From JAMXLJ01 sp036558745 (GTDB lineage Bacteria > Actinomycetota > Acidimicrobiia > IMCC26256 > JAMXLJ01), in assembly GCA_036558745.1 (NCBI GenBank), contig DATBEZ010000081.1, forward strand, positions 22,571-86,570: 64,000 nt of DNA, given 5' to 3'. The position numbers and the translations under genes were made by a program. Shown here piece after piece: positions 1 through 9,054 of this stretch (positions are counted from its first letter, which is position 1; each line of letters opens with the position of its first letter). The notes under the pieces are model-generated. The model saw only the letters and a list, made by a program, of their open reading frames with translations, ran no database searches and had not been told where the DNA came from.

Positions 1-1
1 G

Positions 2-334
2 CTGCGGCGTGCCGGTGCTCCCATCGCCGCCTCGTCCGACGATCCGTGCGCGTTCCACGAGCCGTGCCGCACGTCCGCGTTCGGCGCCGCGCGCCGGACG
101 GCGACGGGCGCTCCCGTGGTTCCCGCCGAGTCGGTGCCCTACGTCGACTGGTTGCGCGCGTACACGGCGGGCGCTGCGTACGCCGGTGGGCAGGAGGACG
201 AACGCGGTCGTCTGCGACCCGGGTTGCGCGCCGACCTGGTGATGCTCGACGGCGCGCTCGACGAGCACGATCCGCCCGTCGTCGAGGAGACCTGGGTCGC
301 AGGCACGCGCGTGTTCGCTCGCGACTCGGATTGA
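2..334 (+). CDS. Amidohydrolase family protein, C-terminal part (5' end outside window)
   Basis: The frame is open from the first bases and ends at 334, so only about 110 C-terminal residues are present. The text reads ..AASSDDPCAFHEP early on and ..GRLRPGLRADLVMLD near the end. That is the pattern of YtcJ-type amidohydrolases: a late metal-ligand Asp in an SSD motif, then the composite beta-sandwich that opens with G-x-L-R-x-G-x-x-A-D-x-V-x-L-D. Such enzymes are metal-dependent hydrolases of amide or related bonds in the cytoplasm. The substrate cannot be told from this fragment. The next gene is convergent, 22 bp away. Confidence 0.75.
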   Translation: MRRAGAPIAASSDDPCAFHEPCRTSAFGAARRTATGAPVVPAESVPYVDWLRAYTAGAAYAGGQEDERGRLRPGLRADLVMLDGALDEHDPPVVEETWVAGTRVFARDSD

Positions 335-355
335 ACGAGCCGCACGCCGAGACGT

Positions 356-1081
356 TCAGCTCGTCGGACCGAACCGCTCGACCCGTATCCGTTCCGCCGG
401 AATGCCGACTGTGAGGAGGAGATCGCTCGCGGCGTCGCAGAAGCCGGGTGATCCGCAGACGTACACGGTCGCGTCCGGCAACAGGGCGGGTGCGAGGTCG
501 TCGGTCGTGAGCCGGCCGGCCGGGCGCGCGAAGCCGGGGGGCGTGGCGCGCGTGTACACGATCGTCGTCTCCGGTCCCGGGAGCTCGTCCGCGTAGTAGA
601 GATCCTCGGGCGAGCGGGCGGAGACGACCAGCCGCACGAGATCGCTGTGCCCGGTCTGGCGCGCCTGGCGCAGCATCGCCATGAGCGGCACGACGCCCGA
701 GCCGCCACCGACGAGCACCGCGGGCGCGTCGCCGGGCCAGACGAACCAGCCGCCGATCGGGCCGCGAACCTCGAGCTCGTCGCCCGGCACCACGACGTCG
801 TGCAGGAACGTCGACACCTCGCCGTCCTCGAACCGTTCGACCGTCAGCTCGATCTCCTTCGAGCCGTCGGGCGGTGACGCGACCGAGTACGAGCGTGACG
901 CGGTGTAGCCGTCGGGTGCGGTGAGCCGCACGACGTAGTGCTGTCCGGCGAGATGCGTCGCCGGATGACCGAGCACGAGACGGAAGGTCTTCGCGGTCGG
1001 TGTCTCGTCGCGTACATCCATGACGACCGCGGTCTCCCACGGGGTGCGGGTCGGGGCGACGCTCGACGTCGGACCGGTCAC
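356..1081 (-). CDS. FNR-type FAD/NAD(P)-binding oxidoreductase
   Basis: A 241-residue ferredoxin-reductase-like flavoprotein without an iron-sulfur domain. The FAD-binding barrel carries RSYSVASPP (R-x-Y-S flavin motif). The nucleotide-binding half carries VGGGSGVVPLMAML and a late CGSPGFCDAASDLL, both usual for the FNR superfamily. It probably moves electrons between NAD(P)H and a partner redox protein. The GTG start at 1081 lies 7 bp after the stop of the molybdenum enzyme gene, so the two are almost certainly co-transcribed. The pairing of a sulfite-oxidase-like subunit with a small FNR reductase is known in actinobacteria. In-frame sequence reaches further upstream, but only by running through the neighbour. 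Confidence 0.85.
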   Translation of the reverse strand: MTGPTSSVAPTRTPWETAVVMDVRDETPTAKTFRLVLGHPATHLAGQHYVVRLTAPDGYTASRSYSVASPPDGSKEIELTVERFEDGEVSTFLHDVVVPGDELEVRGPIGGWFVWPGDAPAVLVGGGSGVVPLMAMLRQARQTGHSDLVRLVVSARSPEDLYYADELPGPETTIVYTRATPPGFARPAGRLTTDDLAPALLPDATVYVCGSPGFCDAASDLLLTVGIPAERIRVERFGPTS

Positions 1082-1088
1082 GCCGGCC

Positions 1089-1700
1089 TCAGTCGCCCTG
1101 GTACCGCTGCTCGAGCCAGGGGTCGCCGCGGTCGTGATAGCCGTTGCGTTCCCAGAACCCGGGCTCGTCGTGGTCGAGCAGCGAGAGACCGGCCACCCAC
1201 TTCGCGCTCTTCCAGAAGTAGAGGTGGGGGACGAGCAGCCGTGCGGGTCCGCCGTGCTCGACCGGTAACGGCTGCCCTTCGTACTCCCACACGACCCACG
1301 CCTTGCCGCCGGTGACGTCCGCGAGGGGCAGGTTCGTCGTGTAGCCGGTGTGCGACACGGCCATGACGTGCGTCGCGGACGGGAGCGGCGACGCGGCCTC
1401 GAGCAGCGTGTCGACGGATACGCCGGCGAAGTGCACGCCGAGCTTCGACCACGTCGTGACGCAGTGGATGTCGCCTTCGAAGGTCGAGCCCGGGAGCGCG
1501 TGGATCTCGTCCCACGACCAGGTGACCGGTCGTTGCACCTCACCGTCGATGGTGAACGTCCACGTGTCGGTGGAGAGCTTCGGCGTCACCTCGGCCGTGA
1601 GCACGGGCCACTTGTTGCCGGTGTCGTACTGACCGGGTGGCAGTCGCGGATCGCGTGGACCACGCCGGCGACCCAGGAAGCCTCGCGTCGTACCCGCCAT
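1089..1700 (-). CDS. Sulfite-oxidase-like molybdopterin-dependent oxidoreductase
   Basis: A 203-residue protein of the oxidoreductase molybdopterin-binding (SUOX/YedY/MsrP) superfamily. The motif DIHCVTTWSK places the expected molybdenum-ligating cysteine at about residue 80. GVHFAGVSVDTLL and the HGGPARLLVPHLYFWKSAKW block are also family hallmarks. No Tat signal is visible, so it is likely cytoplasmic, unlike E. coli MsrP. The ATG at 1700 was chosen because a GGGAG ribosome site precedes it; a longer in-frame start at 1751 gives a Cys/Arg-rich extension that looks non-native. The FNR reductase follows 7 bp later, and the cupredoxin gene lies upstream on the same strand. The substrate is unknown. 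Confidence 0.88.
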   Translation of the reverse strand: MAGTTRGFLGRRRGPRDPRLPPGQYDTGNKWPVLTAEVTPKLSTDTWTFTIDGEVQRPVTWSWDEIHALPGSTFEGDIHCVTTWSKLGVHFAGVSVDTLLEAASPLPSATHVMAVSHTGYTTNLPLADVTGGKAWVVWEYEGQPLPVEHGGPARLLVPHLYFWKSAKWVAGLSLLDHDEPGFWERNGYHDRGDPWLEQRYQGD

Positions 1701-1806
1701 GGCCGCTCCCTCTCTCGATCCGCAGCGACACGACCATTGCAGCACGGACACGGCGCGTGTGCCGTGGTGCCGTCAGCGCCGGGTCACCTGCGGACGGGAG
1801 GGCTGG

Positions 1807-2427
1807 TCAGGTCAGGGTCAACGGCACCCACATGCCCTGGAGGTAGTGGCCGGGGAGGTTGCACAGCAGCACGTAGCGACCGGCCGGGAGCGTCAGCGTG
1901 TTCGACTTCGTCTTCCCCGGCGAGATGTCCTCGACCTCGCCCATGTCCTTGTCGCCCTGGCCGTCCTCGACCGCCTTCGCGTTCGGGGTGTCGATCGGCA
2001 GCCGGTTCGGCGGATTGTCGGTCTTCATCACGACGAGCTCATGACTGACCGTGCCCGCGTTGGTCGACGTGAACGTGATACGGCCGTGCGGCACGGTCGT
2101 GTGATCCGCGGTGATGTGGAACTCGAGCTCCGTCACCTGCACGACGGGATTCGCGCTCGTCGTCTGCGCGACGTTCGCAGCGGCCGGCCCCGGTGCGCGT
2201 GAAAGCGCGGCCTCGGCGTGTTCGAGCCGGGTGCTCGAACGTTCCGCACTGTCCTGCGCGTCGACCGACGCCCACGTGGCCACGATCGCGAACACGACCG
2301 CGACGACCGCGAGCGTCGCGCTGAAGACCGAGAACGCGTCGCGTCGCGCTCGTCGATGCCGTTCGGCAGCCGTGAGCTCCGCGGGCTCGGGAGCGCCGCT
2401 CGCCGTGTGCTCGTCGCGCGCGGTCAT
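1807..2427 (-). CDS. Membrane-anchored cupredoxin-like (blue copper) protein
   Basis: The protein has 206 residues: a charged N-terminus, one transmembrane segment at about 32-53, a short coiled linker, then a cupredoxin domain facing outside. The type-1 copper ligands are visible: His129 in TVSHELVV, then Cys189, His194 and Met199 in CNLPGHYLQGM. The long interval between the first His and the Cys fits plastocyanin/sulfocyanin-like proteins. It likely shuttles electrons at the outer face of the membrane. It lies 106 bp upstream of the molybdenum oxidoreductase on the same strand, so a shared redox role is possible but unproven. Confidence 0.85.
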   Translation of the reverse strand: MTARDEHTASGAPEPAELTAAERHRRARRDAFSVFSATLAVVAVVFAIVATWASVDAQDSAERSSTRLEHAEAALSRAPGPAAANVAQTTSANPVVQVTELEFHITADHTTVPHGRITFTSTNAGTVSHELVVMKTDNPPNRLPIDTPNAKAVEDGQGDKDMGEVEDISPGKTKSNTLTLPAGRYVLLCNLPGHYLQGMWVPLTLT

Positions 2428-2612
2428 GACCGCGCCCAGCGCCGCATCCGTCGCATCGAGGCCTCCTCGGGTCGACGGTGAACGATGGCGTGTCGCCGCG
2501 GACCGCGTGGGTCCGGATCACGGCAATACGCACGAGATGGCGACGGGGATTGCGCCATCCGTTCGAGTTCATCGTCCGTATGAGCGGTGAGACCGACCGG
2601 AGGAGACGGACC

Positions 2613-3041
2613 ATGGAGCGCTACCTCGTCGTCGCGAACCAGACGCTGGCCGCCGACGCGCTGCTGGGTGAGATCCGCCGCCGCGCCGAGGAGAAGCGGT
2701 GCAGCTTCCACGTGGTGGTGCCGGCGACTCACCCGCACGAGCAACTGCTCTACACCGAGGGTGGTGCGCGTGCCGTGGCGTCACGACGTCTCGAAGAGGT
2801 CTTGGCCTGGCTGTCGGGTCACGGCGTCGACGTCGACGGTGAGGTCGGCGACGCGCGACCGCTCGACGCGATCCGTGACGCGCTCCGAGGCGGTTCGTAT
2901 CAGGGGATCATCGTGTCGACGCTGCCGCCGGGTCTGTCCCGTTGGATCAAGCAGGATCTGCCGAACCGGGTCACGCGTGCCTTCGGCATCCCGGTCCACC
3001 ACGTGATCGGTGTGCGATGGACCGCGCCGTTGCACTCCTGA
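2613..3041 (+). CDS. UspA-like small protein
   Basis: This gene encodes 142 residues with an alternating beta/alpha pattern: RYLVVANQTL, then FHVVVPATHP, then YQGIIVSTLP and a C-terminal hydrophobic strand. This resembles the Rossmann-like fold of universal stress proteins. I do not see the full G-x2-G-x9-G-S/T ATP signature, so it may be a non-nucleotide-binding member. The ATG at 2613 was chosen over the one at 2581 because GGAGGAG sits 6-8 nt upstream of it. It is divergent from the cupredoxin gene, with about 185 bp of shared promoter space. Its function is not established. Confidence 0.7.
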   Translation: MERYLVVANQTLAADALLGEIRRRAEEKRCSFHVVVPATHPHEQLLYTEGGARAVASRRLEEVLAWLSGHGVDVDGEVGDARPLDAIRDALRGGSYQGIIVSTLPPGLSRWIKQDLPNRVTRAFGIPVHHVIGVRWTAPLHS

Positions 3042-3087
3042 GCGGCGCGCCATCAGCGACCGGCGAGCTTGCGAGCGCGACCGAAAC

Positions 3088-5763
3088 TCAGCAGTCGGTC
3101 GTGGCCGCGTCGAGCACGGCGATGACGTCGTCGCCGTAGCGTTCGAGCTTCGTGGGCCCGATCCCGCTGATCCCCCGCAAGCCGGCGAGCGTGCGCGGTC
3201 GTCGGGCGGCGATCGCGACCAACGTCGCGTCGTGGAACACGACGTAGGCGGGCACGCCGTCGCGCTTCGCGCGCTGCAGCCGCCACTGCCGGAGCGCGGC
3301 CTCGGCGGCGGCCGCTTCGGGTGATCCGTCGCGCGGCGGTGGCGCGTCATGGGACGCGCTCGTCGCACCACGGCGCGCGCGGCCCGCGTCGGTCGGCTCA
3401 GGACGGTCGTGTGGTGCGGTGCCGGTGAGCTCGTCGAGGAAGGGAGACGGTCGTTCCGAGTCGGTGAGGACGACGGCGGCGCGCCGCGCCCGGGTGATCG
3501 CGACGTGGAGCACCCGTCGCTCCTCCTCGACGTCGTCGGCGAGCCGGTGGGGCACGATGCCCGCGGTCACGCCGAACACCGCGACCCGGTCCCATTCCCG
3601 GCCCTTCACGCGATGCACGGTCGAGAGCGCGACCCCGCCCGGCGTGGCTTCGCGGTGGAACACGGCCTGGAGCCACGCTCCGAACGTCGCGGGGTCGGGG
3701 TGCAACGCCGCGACCTGGGTCAGCGCCTCGAGGTCGTCGAGGTGGCTCGAGCCCTCGCCGCCGCCGCTGTCGAGCAGGCTCATCGCGTCGCCGAGGCCGA
3801 TGCCGTCGCGGATGACCGTGAGCGCGTCCGCCGTCGTCCCGCCCGCGACGGCCGCAGCCACGAGCTCGAGGTCGCTCGCGAACGACTCCACCTTCGCCGC
3901 GACCTTCGCGTCGTCGAGACGGGTGGCGACGGCGCGCAGGTCGTCGATGCTCATGCGGTCGCGGAACCACTTGCGGATCCAGTTGGGGAAGCCGCGCGAC
4001 GGGCGCCGGTACACCTCGTCGAGATCGGCACCCGAGATCGAGCCCGGCGCCGCGCCGATGCGCAGGTACGCCAACGCCGCGCGCAGGCCCGTCCGTGACA
4101 GCACGTCGGGGCGCAGGACCGAGTCGACCGGGATCCCGCGCTCCGCGAGCGCGACGTGCGGGGCGAGCAGGAGCGAGTTCACGCGCGCCAGCACCGCGAC
4201 GTCGCGGGACTCGACGCCCGCGTCGAGCCAGCCGCGCACGACGTCGACGAGCGCGTCCGCACCGGCACCGGGCGCATGGCGGGCGACGCTCAGGCCGCCG
4301 TCGGACGGCACCGCGTCGGGTCCCGGTCGAATCACCTTCGCGACGCGGCGCCGGTTGTACGAGAGGAGGTGCCGGGCCGCGTCGACGACCGCGACGGGGC
4401 AGCGGTAGTTCACCTCGAGCGGATGATCGGCACCGCCGGGGAACAGCCGGTCGAACTCGATGAGGAACCGCGGGTCGGCACCCGCGTGGCCGTAGATCAC
4501 CTGGTCGTCGTCGCCGACGCCGAAGACGTCGAGGGCCGGCGCACCGAGGAGCCGCAGCATGAGCACGTGGGCGGGTGTGAGGTCCTGGAACTCGTCGACG
4601 AGCAGGTGACGACACTCGCCCTGCACGGCGTGACGCAGCCGGCCGTCGCGCAGCAGCAGCTCGACCGCGAGGTAGATCTGCTCGTCGAAGTCGACCACGT
4701 CCCGGTCCCGGAGTGCCTGCCGGTACGGCTCGAACATGGCGGCGAGGCCCGGAACGTCGTCGCGTTCGGCCTCGACCAACTCGGGATCGCGCAGCGCGAG
4801 CCGGACCTCGGACAGGGCTTCGAGGTACGGGCCGATGCGGTCGGTGTTGAGACGTCGTGCACCGGTCGGGGCGAAGCGTTCGACCAGCGCGCGCACGTCG
4901 CGTTCCTCGAGCACGCGCGGCGTCGCGCCGAGCGCGCGGCTCACGACCGCGTAGCCGAGTGAGTTCAACGTCCGGGCGCGGGGCCGGAAGTCGAGGGTGC
5001 GGCCCTCCAGCTCCTCCTGGGCCTGACGGTTGTACGCGACCGCGAGCACGACCTCACGCTCGACCCCGCGGTCGACGACGAGATGACGCAGCCGCTCGGT
5101 CAGCACGCGGGTCTTCCCGGAACCCGCGGGCGCGACGACGCGCGCGGGGCCCGCGCCGTGGGCGACCGCCGCGACCTGGTCCGGCGCGAGCTCGGCGCGC
5201 GGGGCGGGGGCGTCGGGCGCGGGGACGAGACGCCCGAGCTCCACCGACTCGCGGTGCACCACCGCGGCGCCGACGTCGTCGAGGGGACCACGTGGACCAC
5301 CGTCGATCCATGCCGGCGCACCCGACGGGAGCTCGACGTCGGCAACCCCGTCGTCGGTCGCCGTCGCGCCGGCCCGCTCCGCCTTGCGCGCCCACCACCA
5401 CACCGGGTCGCCGGCGCGGGCGTCGTAGTTGTTGGCCCACACGAGGAAGTGCAGCCGGTCGAACCACGGCTCGAACCCCGCGGCGAGCGTCCACGGGGCC
5501 GCGTCCCAGGTCTGCGGCTCGCGGAAGGCCGCCGGGTCGACCGCGAGGGCGACCACGACGGGACGCCGCGCCGACCACGCCGTGTGCAGGGCCGTTACGG
5601 TGGTGGACGGATCGTCCAGGGTCGCCTCGTCGACCGTCACGACCGGCGCGCCGGCCCAGGGCGACGGCGGCGGGCTGCCGGCCCGGACCACCACGCCCCG
5701 ACCGAGCACGGACGGACCGGGAGACGGCACGCAACCATTGTCGCATCGGGGTGTGTCACCCAT
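3088..5763 (-). CDS. UvrD2-like superfamily 1 DNA helicase with HRDC domain
   Basis: About 891 residues. An N-terminal block of about 200 residues, common in actinobacterial UvrD-like proteins, is followed by a Walker A (APAGSGKTRV, near residue 215), the Walker B-type LLVDEFQD, the Q-V-I-Y-GHAGADP region, VNYRCP, and the late STVHRVKGREWDRV block. The last 70 residues (VPAYVVFHDATLVAIA.. GISGIGPTKLERYG) form an HRDC domain, as in mycobacterial UvrD2. It unwinds DNA 3' to 5' during repair. The start is uncertain: ATG at 5763 has AAGGA 10 nt upstream, GTG at 5730 is possible, and the frame stays open to 5811. It stands alone and converges on the UspA-like gene. Confidence 0.9.
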   Translation of the reverse strand: MGDTPRCDNGCVPSPGPSVLGRGVVVRAGSPPPSPWAGAPVVTVDEATLDDPSTTVTALHTAWSARRPVVVALAVDPAAFREPQTWDAAPWTLAAGFEPWFDRLHFLVWANNYDARAGDPVWWWARKAERAGATATDDGVADVELPSGAPAWIDGGPRGPLDDVGAAVVHRESVELGRLVPAPDAPAPRAELAPDQVAAVAHGAGPARVVAPAGSGKTRVLTERLRHLVVDRGVEREVVLAVAYNRQAQEELEGRTLDFRPRARTLNSLGYAVVSRALGATPRVLEERDVRALVERFAPTGARRLNTDRIGPYLEALSEVRLALRDPELVEAERDDVPGLAAMFEPYRQALRDRDVVDFDEQIYLAVELLLRDGRLRHAVQGECRHLLVDEFQDLTPAHVLMLRLLGAPALDVFGVGDDDQVIYGHAGADPRFLIEFDRLFPGGADHPLEVNYRCPVAVVDAARHLLSYNRRRVAKVIRPGPDAVPSDGGLSVARHAPGAGADALVDVVRGWLDAGVESRDVAVLARVNSLLLAPHVALAERGIPVDSVLRPDVLSRTGLRAALAYLRIGAAPGSISGADLDEVYRRPSRGFPNWIRKWFRDRMSIDDLRAVATRLDDAKVAAKVESFASDLELVAAAVAGGTTADALTVIRDGIGLGDAMSLLDSGGGEGSSHLDDLEALTQVAALHPDPATFGAWLQAVFHREATPGGVALSTVHRVKGREWDRVAVFGVTAGIVPHRLADDVEEERRVLHVAITRARRAAVVLTDSERPSPFLDELTGTAPHDRPEPTDAGRARRGATSASHDAPPPRDGSPEAAAAEAALRQWRLQRAKRDGVPAYVVFHDATLVAIAARRPRTLAGLRGISGIGPTKLERYGDDVIAVLDAATTDC

Positions 5764-5886
5764 CCGGGGCCCGTCCTTCGGCGCCGCCGGCTCCGGCGGG
5801 CCGTTCGGCACTGGTGCCGGCGGGTCGCGGGTGGTTCAGTCAGGCCGCGGGTGCAGCGCAGCCACCGTGCAGGAGAGAGGGAGTCC

Positions 5887-6789
5887 ATGACCGAGCTCCG
5901 GCACGTTGCGATCCACGGCAACGACATCGGCTACCAGGACGACGGTGACGGTCCGGCCGTGATCCTCGTGCACGGGATGGCCAGCAGCTCGCAGACGTGG
6001 CAGCCCGTGTTCGAGCCGCTCGCCCGGCGCGTGCGCGTGGTCGCGCCCGATCTGCTCGGCCACGGCGCCACCGTGAAGCCCCGGACCGACTACTCGGTGG
6101 GCGCGCATGCGAACACCATCCGCGACCTCATGGCCGCGCTCGGCATCGACCGGGCGACGATCGTCGGCCACTCGCTCGGCGGCGGGGTCGCGATGCAGTT
6201 CGCGTACCAGTTCCCGGAACGGTGTGAGCGGCTGGTGCTCGTCGCCGCGGGTGGGCTCGGTCCCGACGTCGCGTTCCTGTTGCGCGCGCTGACACTGCCA
6301 GGGGCCGAGTACGTCCTCGCGCTGGCGTGCCACACCAAGGTCGTCGACGCCGGCGGCGCGCTCACGGGATGGATGCGCAGCCTCGGCGTCCAGCTGCGTC
6401 CGAGCGCGGCCGAGGTTCTGCGCTGCCACGGCTCGCTGACGGACGCGCAGGCGCGCGACGCGCTGGTGCAGACGCTGCGGTCGGTGATCGACGTCCGCGG
6501 TCAGCGGGTGAGCGCGACGAACCGGCTGTATCTCGCGCGCGACGTGCCGACGCTCATCGTCTGGGGCGACCGGGACACCATCATCCCGGTGTCGCACGCG
6601 TACGCCGCGAACGCGGCGTTGGCCCACAGCCGCCTCGAGCTCTTCGAGGGCGCGGGGCATTTCCCCCACTGCGACCAACCCCGCCGCTTCGTGGAGCTGC
6701 TCCTCGACTTCATCGAGAACACCGAGCCCGCGTCCGACGGAGATGCGGCATCGACCCCCGCCTTACCGGGGGTGGATGCCGCATCCTGA
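5887..6789 (+). CDS. Alpha/beta hydrolase
   Basis: A 300-residue alpha/beta-hydrolase-fold enzyme. The oxyanion region is VILVHGMASSSQTW. The nucleophile elbow GHSLGG places Ser96. The acid is Asp228 in VWGDRD and the general base His258 in GAGHFPH, so the catalytic triad is complete. The sequence resembles C-C bond hydrolases and esterases, but the substrate is unknown. The ATG at 5887 follows GAGAGGGAG. The last 15 residues or so (DAASTPALPGVDAAS) are encoded by the hairpin at 6742-6785 and are not part of the conserved fold, so the native C-terminus was probably just after FIENTEP. Confidence 0.9.
   Translation: MTELRHVAIHGNDIGYQDDGDGPAVILVHGMASSSQTWQPVFEPLARRVRVVAPDLLGHGATVKPRTDYSVGAHANTIRDLMAALGIDRATIVGHSLGGGVAMQFAYQFPERCERLVLVAAGGLGPDVAFLLRALTLPGAEYVLALACHTKVVDAGGALTGWMRSLGVQLRPSAAEVLRCHGSLTDAQARDALVQTLRSVIDVRGQRVSATNRLYLARDVPTLIVWGDRDTIIPVSHAYAANAALAHSRLELFEGAGHFPHCDQPRRFVELLLDFIENTEPASDGDAASTPALPGVDAAS
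6742..6785. terminator. Hairpin A1 (GATGCGGCA family) at a convergent junction
   Basis: An inverted repeat with an 18-bp stem and one mismatch: left arm GATGCGGCATC then ACCCCCG, right arm mirrored, about 6 nt loop. It lies at the very end of the alpha/beta hydrolase frame and 22 bp before the end of the convergent reductase gene, so it can terminate both. The outer nine base pairs are the same as in hairpin A2 at 37333, while the inner stem differs. Confidence 0.7.
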
Positions 6790-6807
6790 CGGGGTCGGCG
6801 AACCGGC

Positions 6808-7410
6808 TCAGGCCGCGGCGGGTCGGTACGTGCAGATCAGCACGCCGGTGCCGGCCTGCGCGACGGACACGAGCTCGAGCGGCCGGGCGCGCCCGTCGCG
6901 AGGGAAGATCGACTTCCCGCCGCCGAGCAGAATCGGCTCGAGCATCAGGCGGTACTCGTCGACCAGGTCGTGCTCGACGAGCTGGAGCGCGAGCGATGCG
7001 CTGCCCATCACCTGGATGGCGCCGTCACCGCCGCTCGCGCGGAGCTTGCGCACCTGGTCCATGGCGTCGTCACCGCCGAGCAGCGTGGTGTTGTTCCACC
7101 GCGACGCCGCGTCGTCGGCGCGCAACGTCCGCGACACGACGTACTTGGGGATCGCGTTCATCTGGTCGGCGAAGGGATCACCGGCGCGCGCCGGCCACGC
7201 GCCGGCCATCACGTCCCACGTGCGGCGCCCGAACAGCAGCGCTTCCGTCTGCGCCATGACCTCGCCGAGCGCGGGGCCCATGGCCTCCACGTCGAAGTAC
7301 GGCATCGACCAACCGCCGTGGCGGAAGCCGCCCTCCTCGTCCTCGCCCTGGCCACCGGGAGCCTGCACGACGCCGTCGAGGGTGATGAAGTCACTCAGGA
7401 TGATTCGCAT
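6808..7410 (-). CDS. Dihydrofolate reductase / RibD C-terminal family protein
   Basis: A 200-residue RibD_C-like reductase. It opens with MRIILSDFITLDGVVQAPGG, continues with LLFGRRTWDVMAGAWP, and has the KYVVSRTL and IQVMGSASLALQLVEHDLVDEY blocks. These are typical of the YyaP/YwjB-like stand-alone family. Family members bind NAD(P)H, and most have unknown substrates. The ATG at 7410 follows GGGAGGTC; an upstream in-frame start at 7443 would bypass that site. It is followed by the convergent hairpin A1. The upstream gene on the same strand starts 66 bp away, so co-transcription is possible. Confidence 0.85.
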   Translation of the reverse strand: MRIILSDFITLDGVVQAPGGQGEDEEGGFRHGGWSMPYFDVEAMGPALGEVMAQTEALLFGRRTWDVMAGAWPARAGDPFADQMNAIPKYVVSRTLRADDAASRWNNTTLLGGDDAMDQVRKLRASGGDGAIQVMGSASLALQLVEHDLVDEYRLMLEPILLGGGKSIFPRDGRARPLELVSVAQAGTGVLICTYRPAAA

Positions 7411-7476
7411 GCGCGTCTGACCTCCCGGACGGTCGGAACTCATCGCCGACGCGGTCGCACCTGGTCGTCACCGTCG

Positions 7477-9030
7477 TCACAGCAGCGGTGGCACCATCGC
7501 CTCGACGACCGACGGCCCCGGGGTGGCGAGCGCGCGCTCGAGCTCGGTGACCAGCTCGTCGGCCGTCGTCGCCCGAGCCGCGCTCAGACCCATCCCGCGC
7601 GCGAGCGACACGAAGTCGAGATCCGGGCGCGACAGGTCCAGCATCGCCCGCGCCCGTTCACCGCCCGCCGCACCGACGCGCGCGAGCTCCATGTTGAGGA
7701 TCGCGTACGACCGGTTGTTGAGCAGCACGGTCGTGACGTCGAGACCTTCGCGGGCCATCGTCCACCACGACTGCAACGTGTAGAGCGCGCTCCCGTCGGC
7801 TTCGAGCGCGACGACCGGGCGATCGGGACACGCGACCGCGGCGCCCACCGCGACGGGAAGGCCCTGACCGATCGCGCCGCCGGTGAGCGTGAGCCAGTCG
7901 TGCGGCGGCGCGCCCGCGCTCGCGCCGGCGGCGAACAGCCCCGCCGTGTTCCCTTCGTCGGAGACGATCGCCCCCTCGGGCAGCAACGCGCCCAGTGCCG
8001 CGCACGCGGCCTCGGCGGTCAGCGCGCCGGTCGGACGGTCGGGGCGCGCGGCCGATTGGCGTGGCGCGCTCGAGGGCTCGACGCCCAGGGCGTCGGCGAG
8101 GCCCGAGAGCGCGCCGGCGACGTCGTCGGCCGGCCGGCTCAGCACGTGGACGCGGGTGCCGTCGGGGACGAGGTCGCTGGCCTTGTCGGGATAGGCGAAG
8201 AACGACACGGGTGACTTCGCGTCGACGAGGACGAGGTGCGCGAGCCCGTCGAGCTGCAGCGCCGCGAGCTCAGCGAGGTAGGCCAGGCGTTCGACCGGTG
8301 GACGGCCCGCGCCGCGCTCGAGGCGGGCGGGAAACGTCTCGCACAGCAGCTTCGCACCCGTCGCGGCCGCGATCGCGGCCGCGGTGTCGAGCAGCTCACC
8401 CCGGCACGCGCGGCCACCGACGAACAGCGCGGCGGGTTCGCCCGAACGCAGCGCGGCGGCGACGGCACCGATCGTCGCGTCGTCGACGGGCGACGGCGCG
8501 TGGGGCGCGCGCGCGTCGGCGACCTGGCCCCCTGCGGACCACGACACGTCGGCCGGGAGCACGAGCGTCGCGACCTGCCCGGGCGGCCCGAGCGCGGCGG
8601 CGACCGCGTCGGCCGCGTCGGCCCCGACCTCTTCGGGCTTCGCCGACCAGCGGACGAAGCTCGACACGTTGCGGGCCACGGTCTCGATGTCGCTCTCGAG
8701 CTGCGCGTCGTACTGCTTGTGGTACGTCGCGTGGTCGCCCACGATGTTCACGAGGGGCGTGAACGCCTTCCGCGCGTTGTGCAGGTTCGCGAGCCCGTTG
8801 CCCAGGCCCGGACCCAGGTGCAGCAACGTCGCCGCCGGCCGGCCCGCCATCCGCGCGTACCCGTCGGCCGCTCCGGTCGCGACGCCTTCGAAGAGCGCGA
8901 GCACGCTGCGCATCTCGGTCACGTCGTCCAGCGCCGCGACGAAGTGCATCTCGGACGTTCCCGGATTCATGAAGCACGTGCGAACGTCGCAGCGCACCAA
9001 CGTCCGGATCATTGCGTTTGCACCATTCAC
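7477..9030 (-). CDS. Thiamine-diphosphate-dependent enzyme (acetolactate synthase / benzoylformate decarboxylase-like)
   Basis: A 517-residue three-domain ThDP enzyme: an N-terminal pyrimidine domain with the E of LFEGVATGAADGYAR, a central Rossmann-like domain, and a C-terminal PP domain with the metal motif ADGSALYTLQSWWTM ending in LLNN. The usual G of GDG is replaced by A (EADGS), which some members share. Similar proteins are annotated as acetolactate synthase large subunit, but there is no small subunit nearby and the sequence is closer to the MdlC/IlvX group. The GTG at 9030 has AGAGGGG upstream. The gene after it upstream is GlcD-like, so a 2-hydroxy- or 2-oxo-acid pathway is plausible. 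Confidence 0.85.
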   Translation of the reverse strand: MNGANAMIRTLVRCDVRTCFMNPGTSEMHFVAALDDVTEMRSVLALFEGVATGAADGYARMAGRPAATLLHLGPGLGNGLANLHNARKAFTPLVNIVGDHATYHKQYDAQLESDIETVARNVSSFVRWSAKPEEVGADAADAVAAALGPPGQVATLVLPADVSWSAGGQVADARAPHAPSPVDDATIGAVAAALRSGEPAALFVGGRACRGELLDTAAAIAAATGAKLLCETFPARLERGAGRPPVERLAYLAELAALQLDGLAHLVLVDAKSPVSFFAYPDKASDLVPDGTRVHVLSRPADDVAGALSGLADALGVEPSSAPRQSAARPDRPTGALTAEAACAALGALLPEGAIVSDEGNTAGLFAAGASAGAPPHDWLTLTGGAIGQGLPVAVGAAVACPDRPVVALEADGSALYTLQSWWTMAREGLDVTTVLLNNRSYAILNMELARVGAAGGERARAMLDLSRPDLDFVSLARGMGLSAARATTADELVTELERALATPGPSVVEAMVPPLL

Positions 9031-9054
9031 GCGAACACCCCTCTGCTCTCTGGT

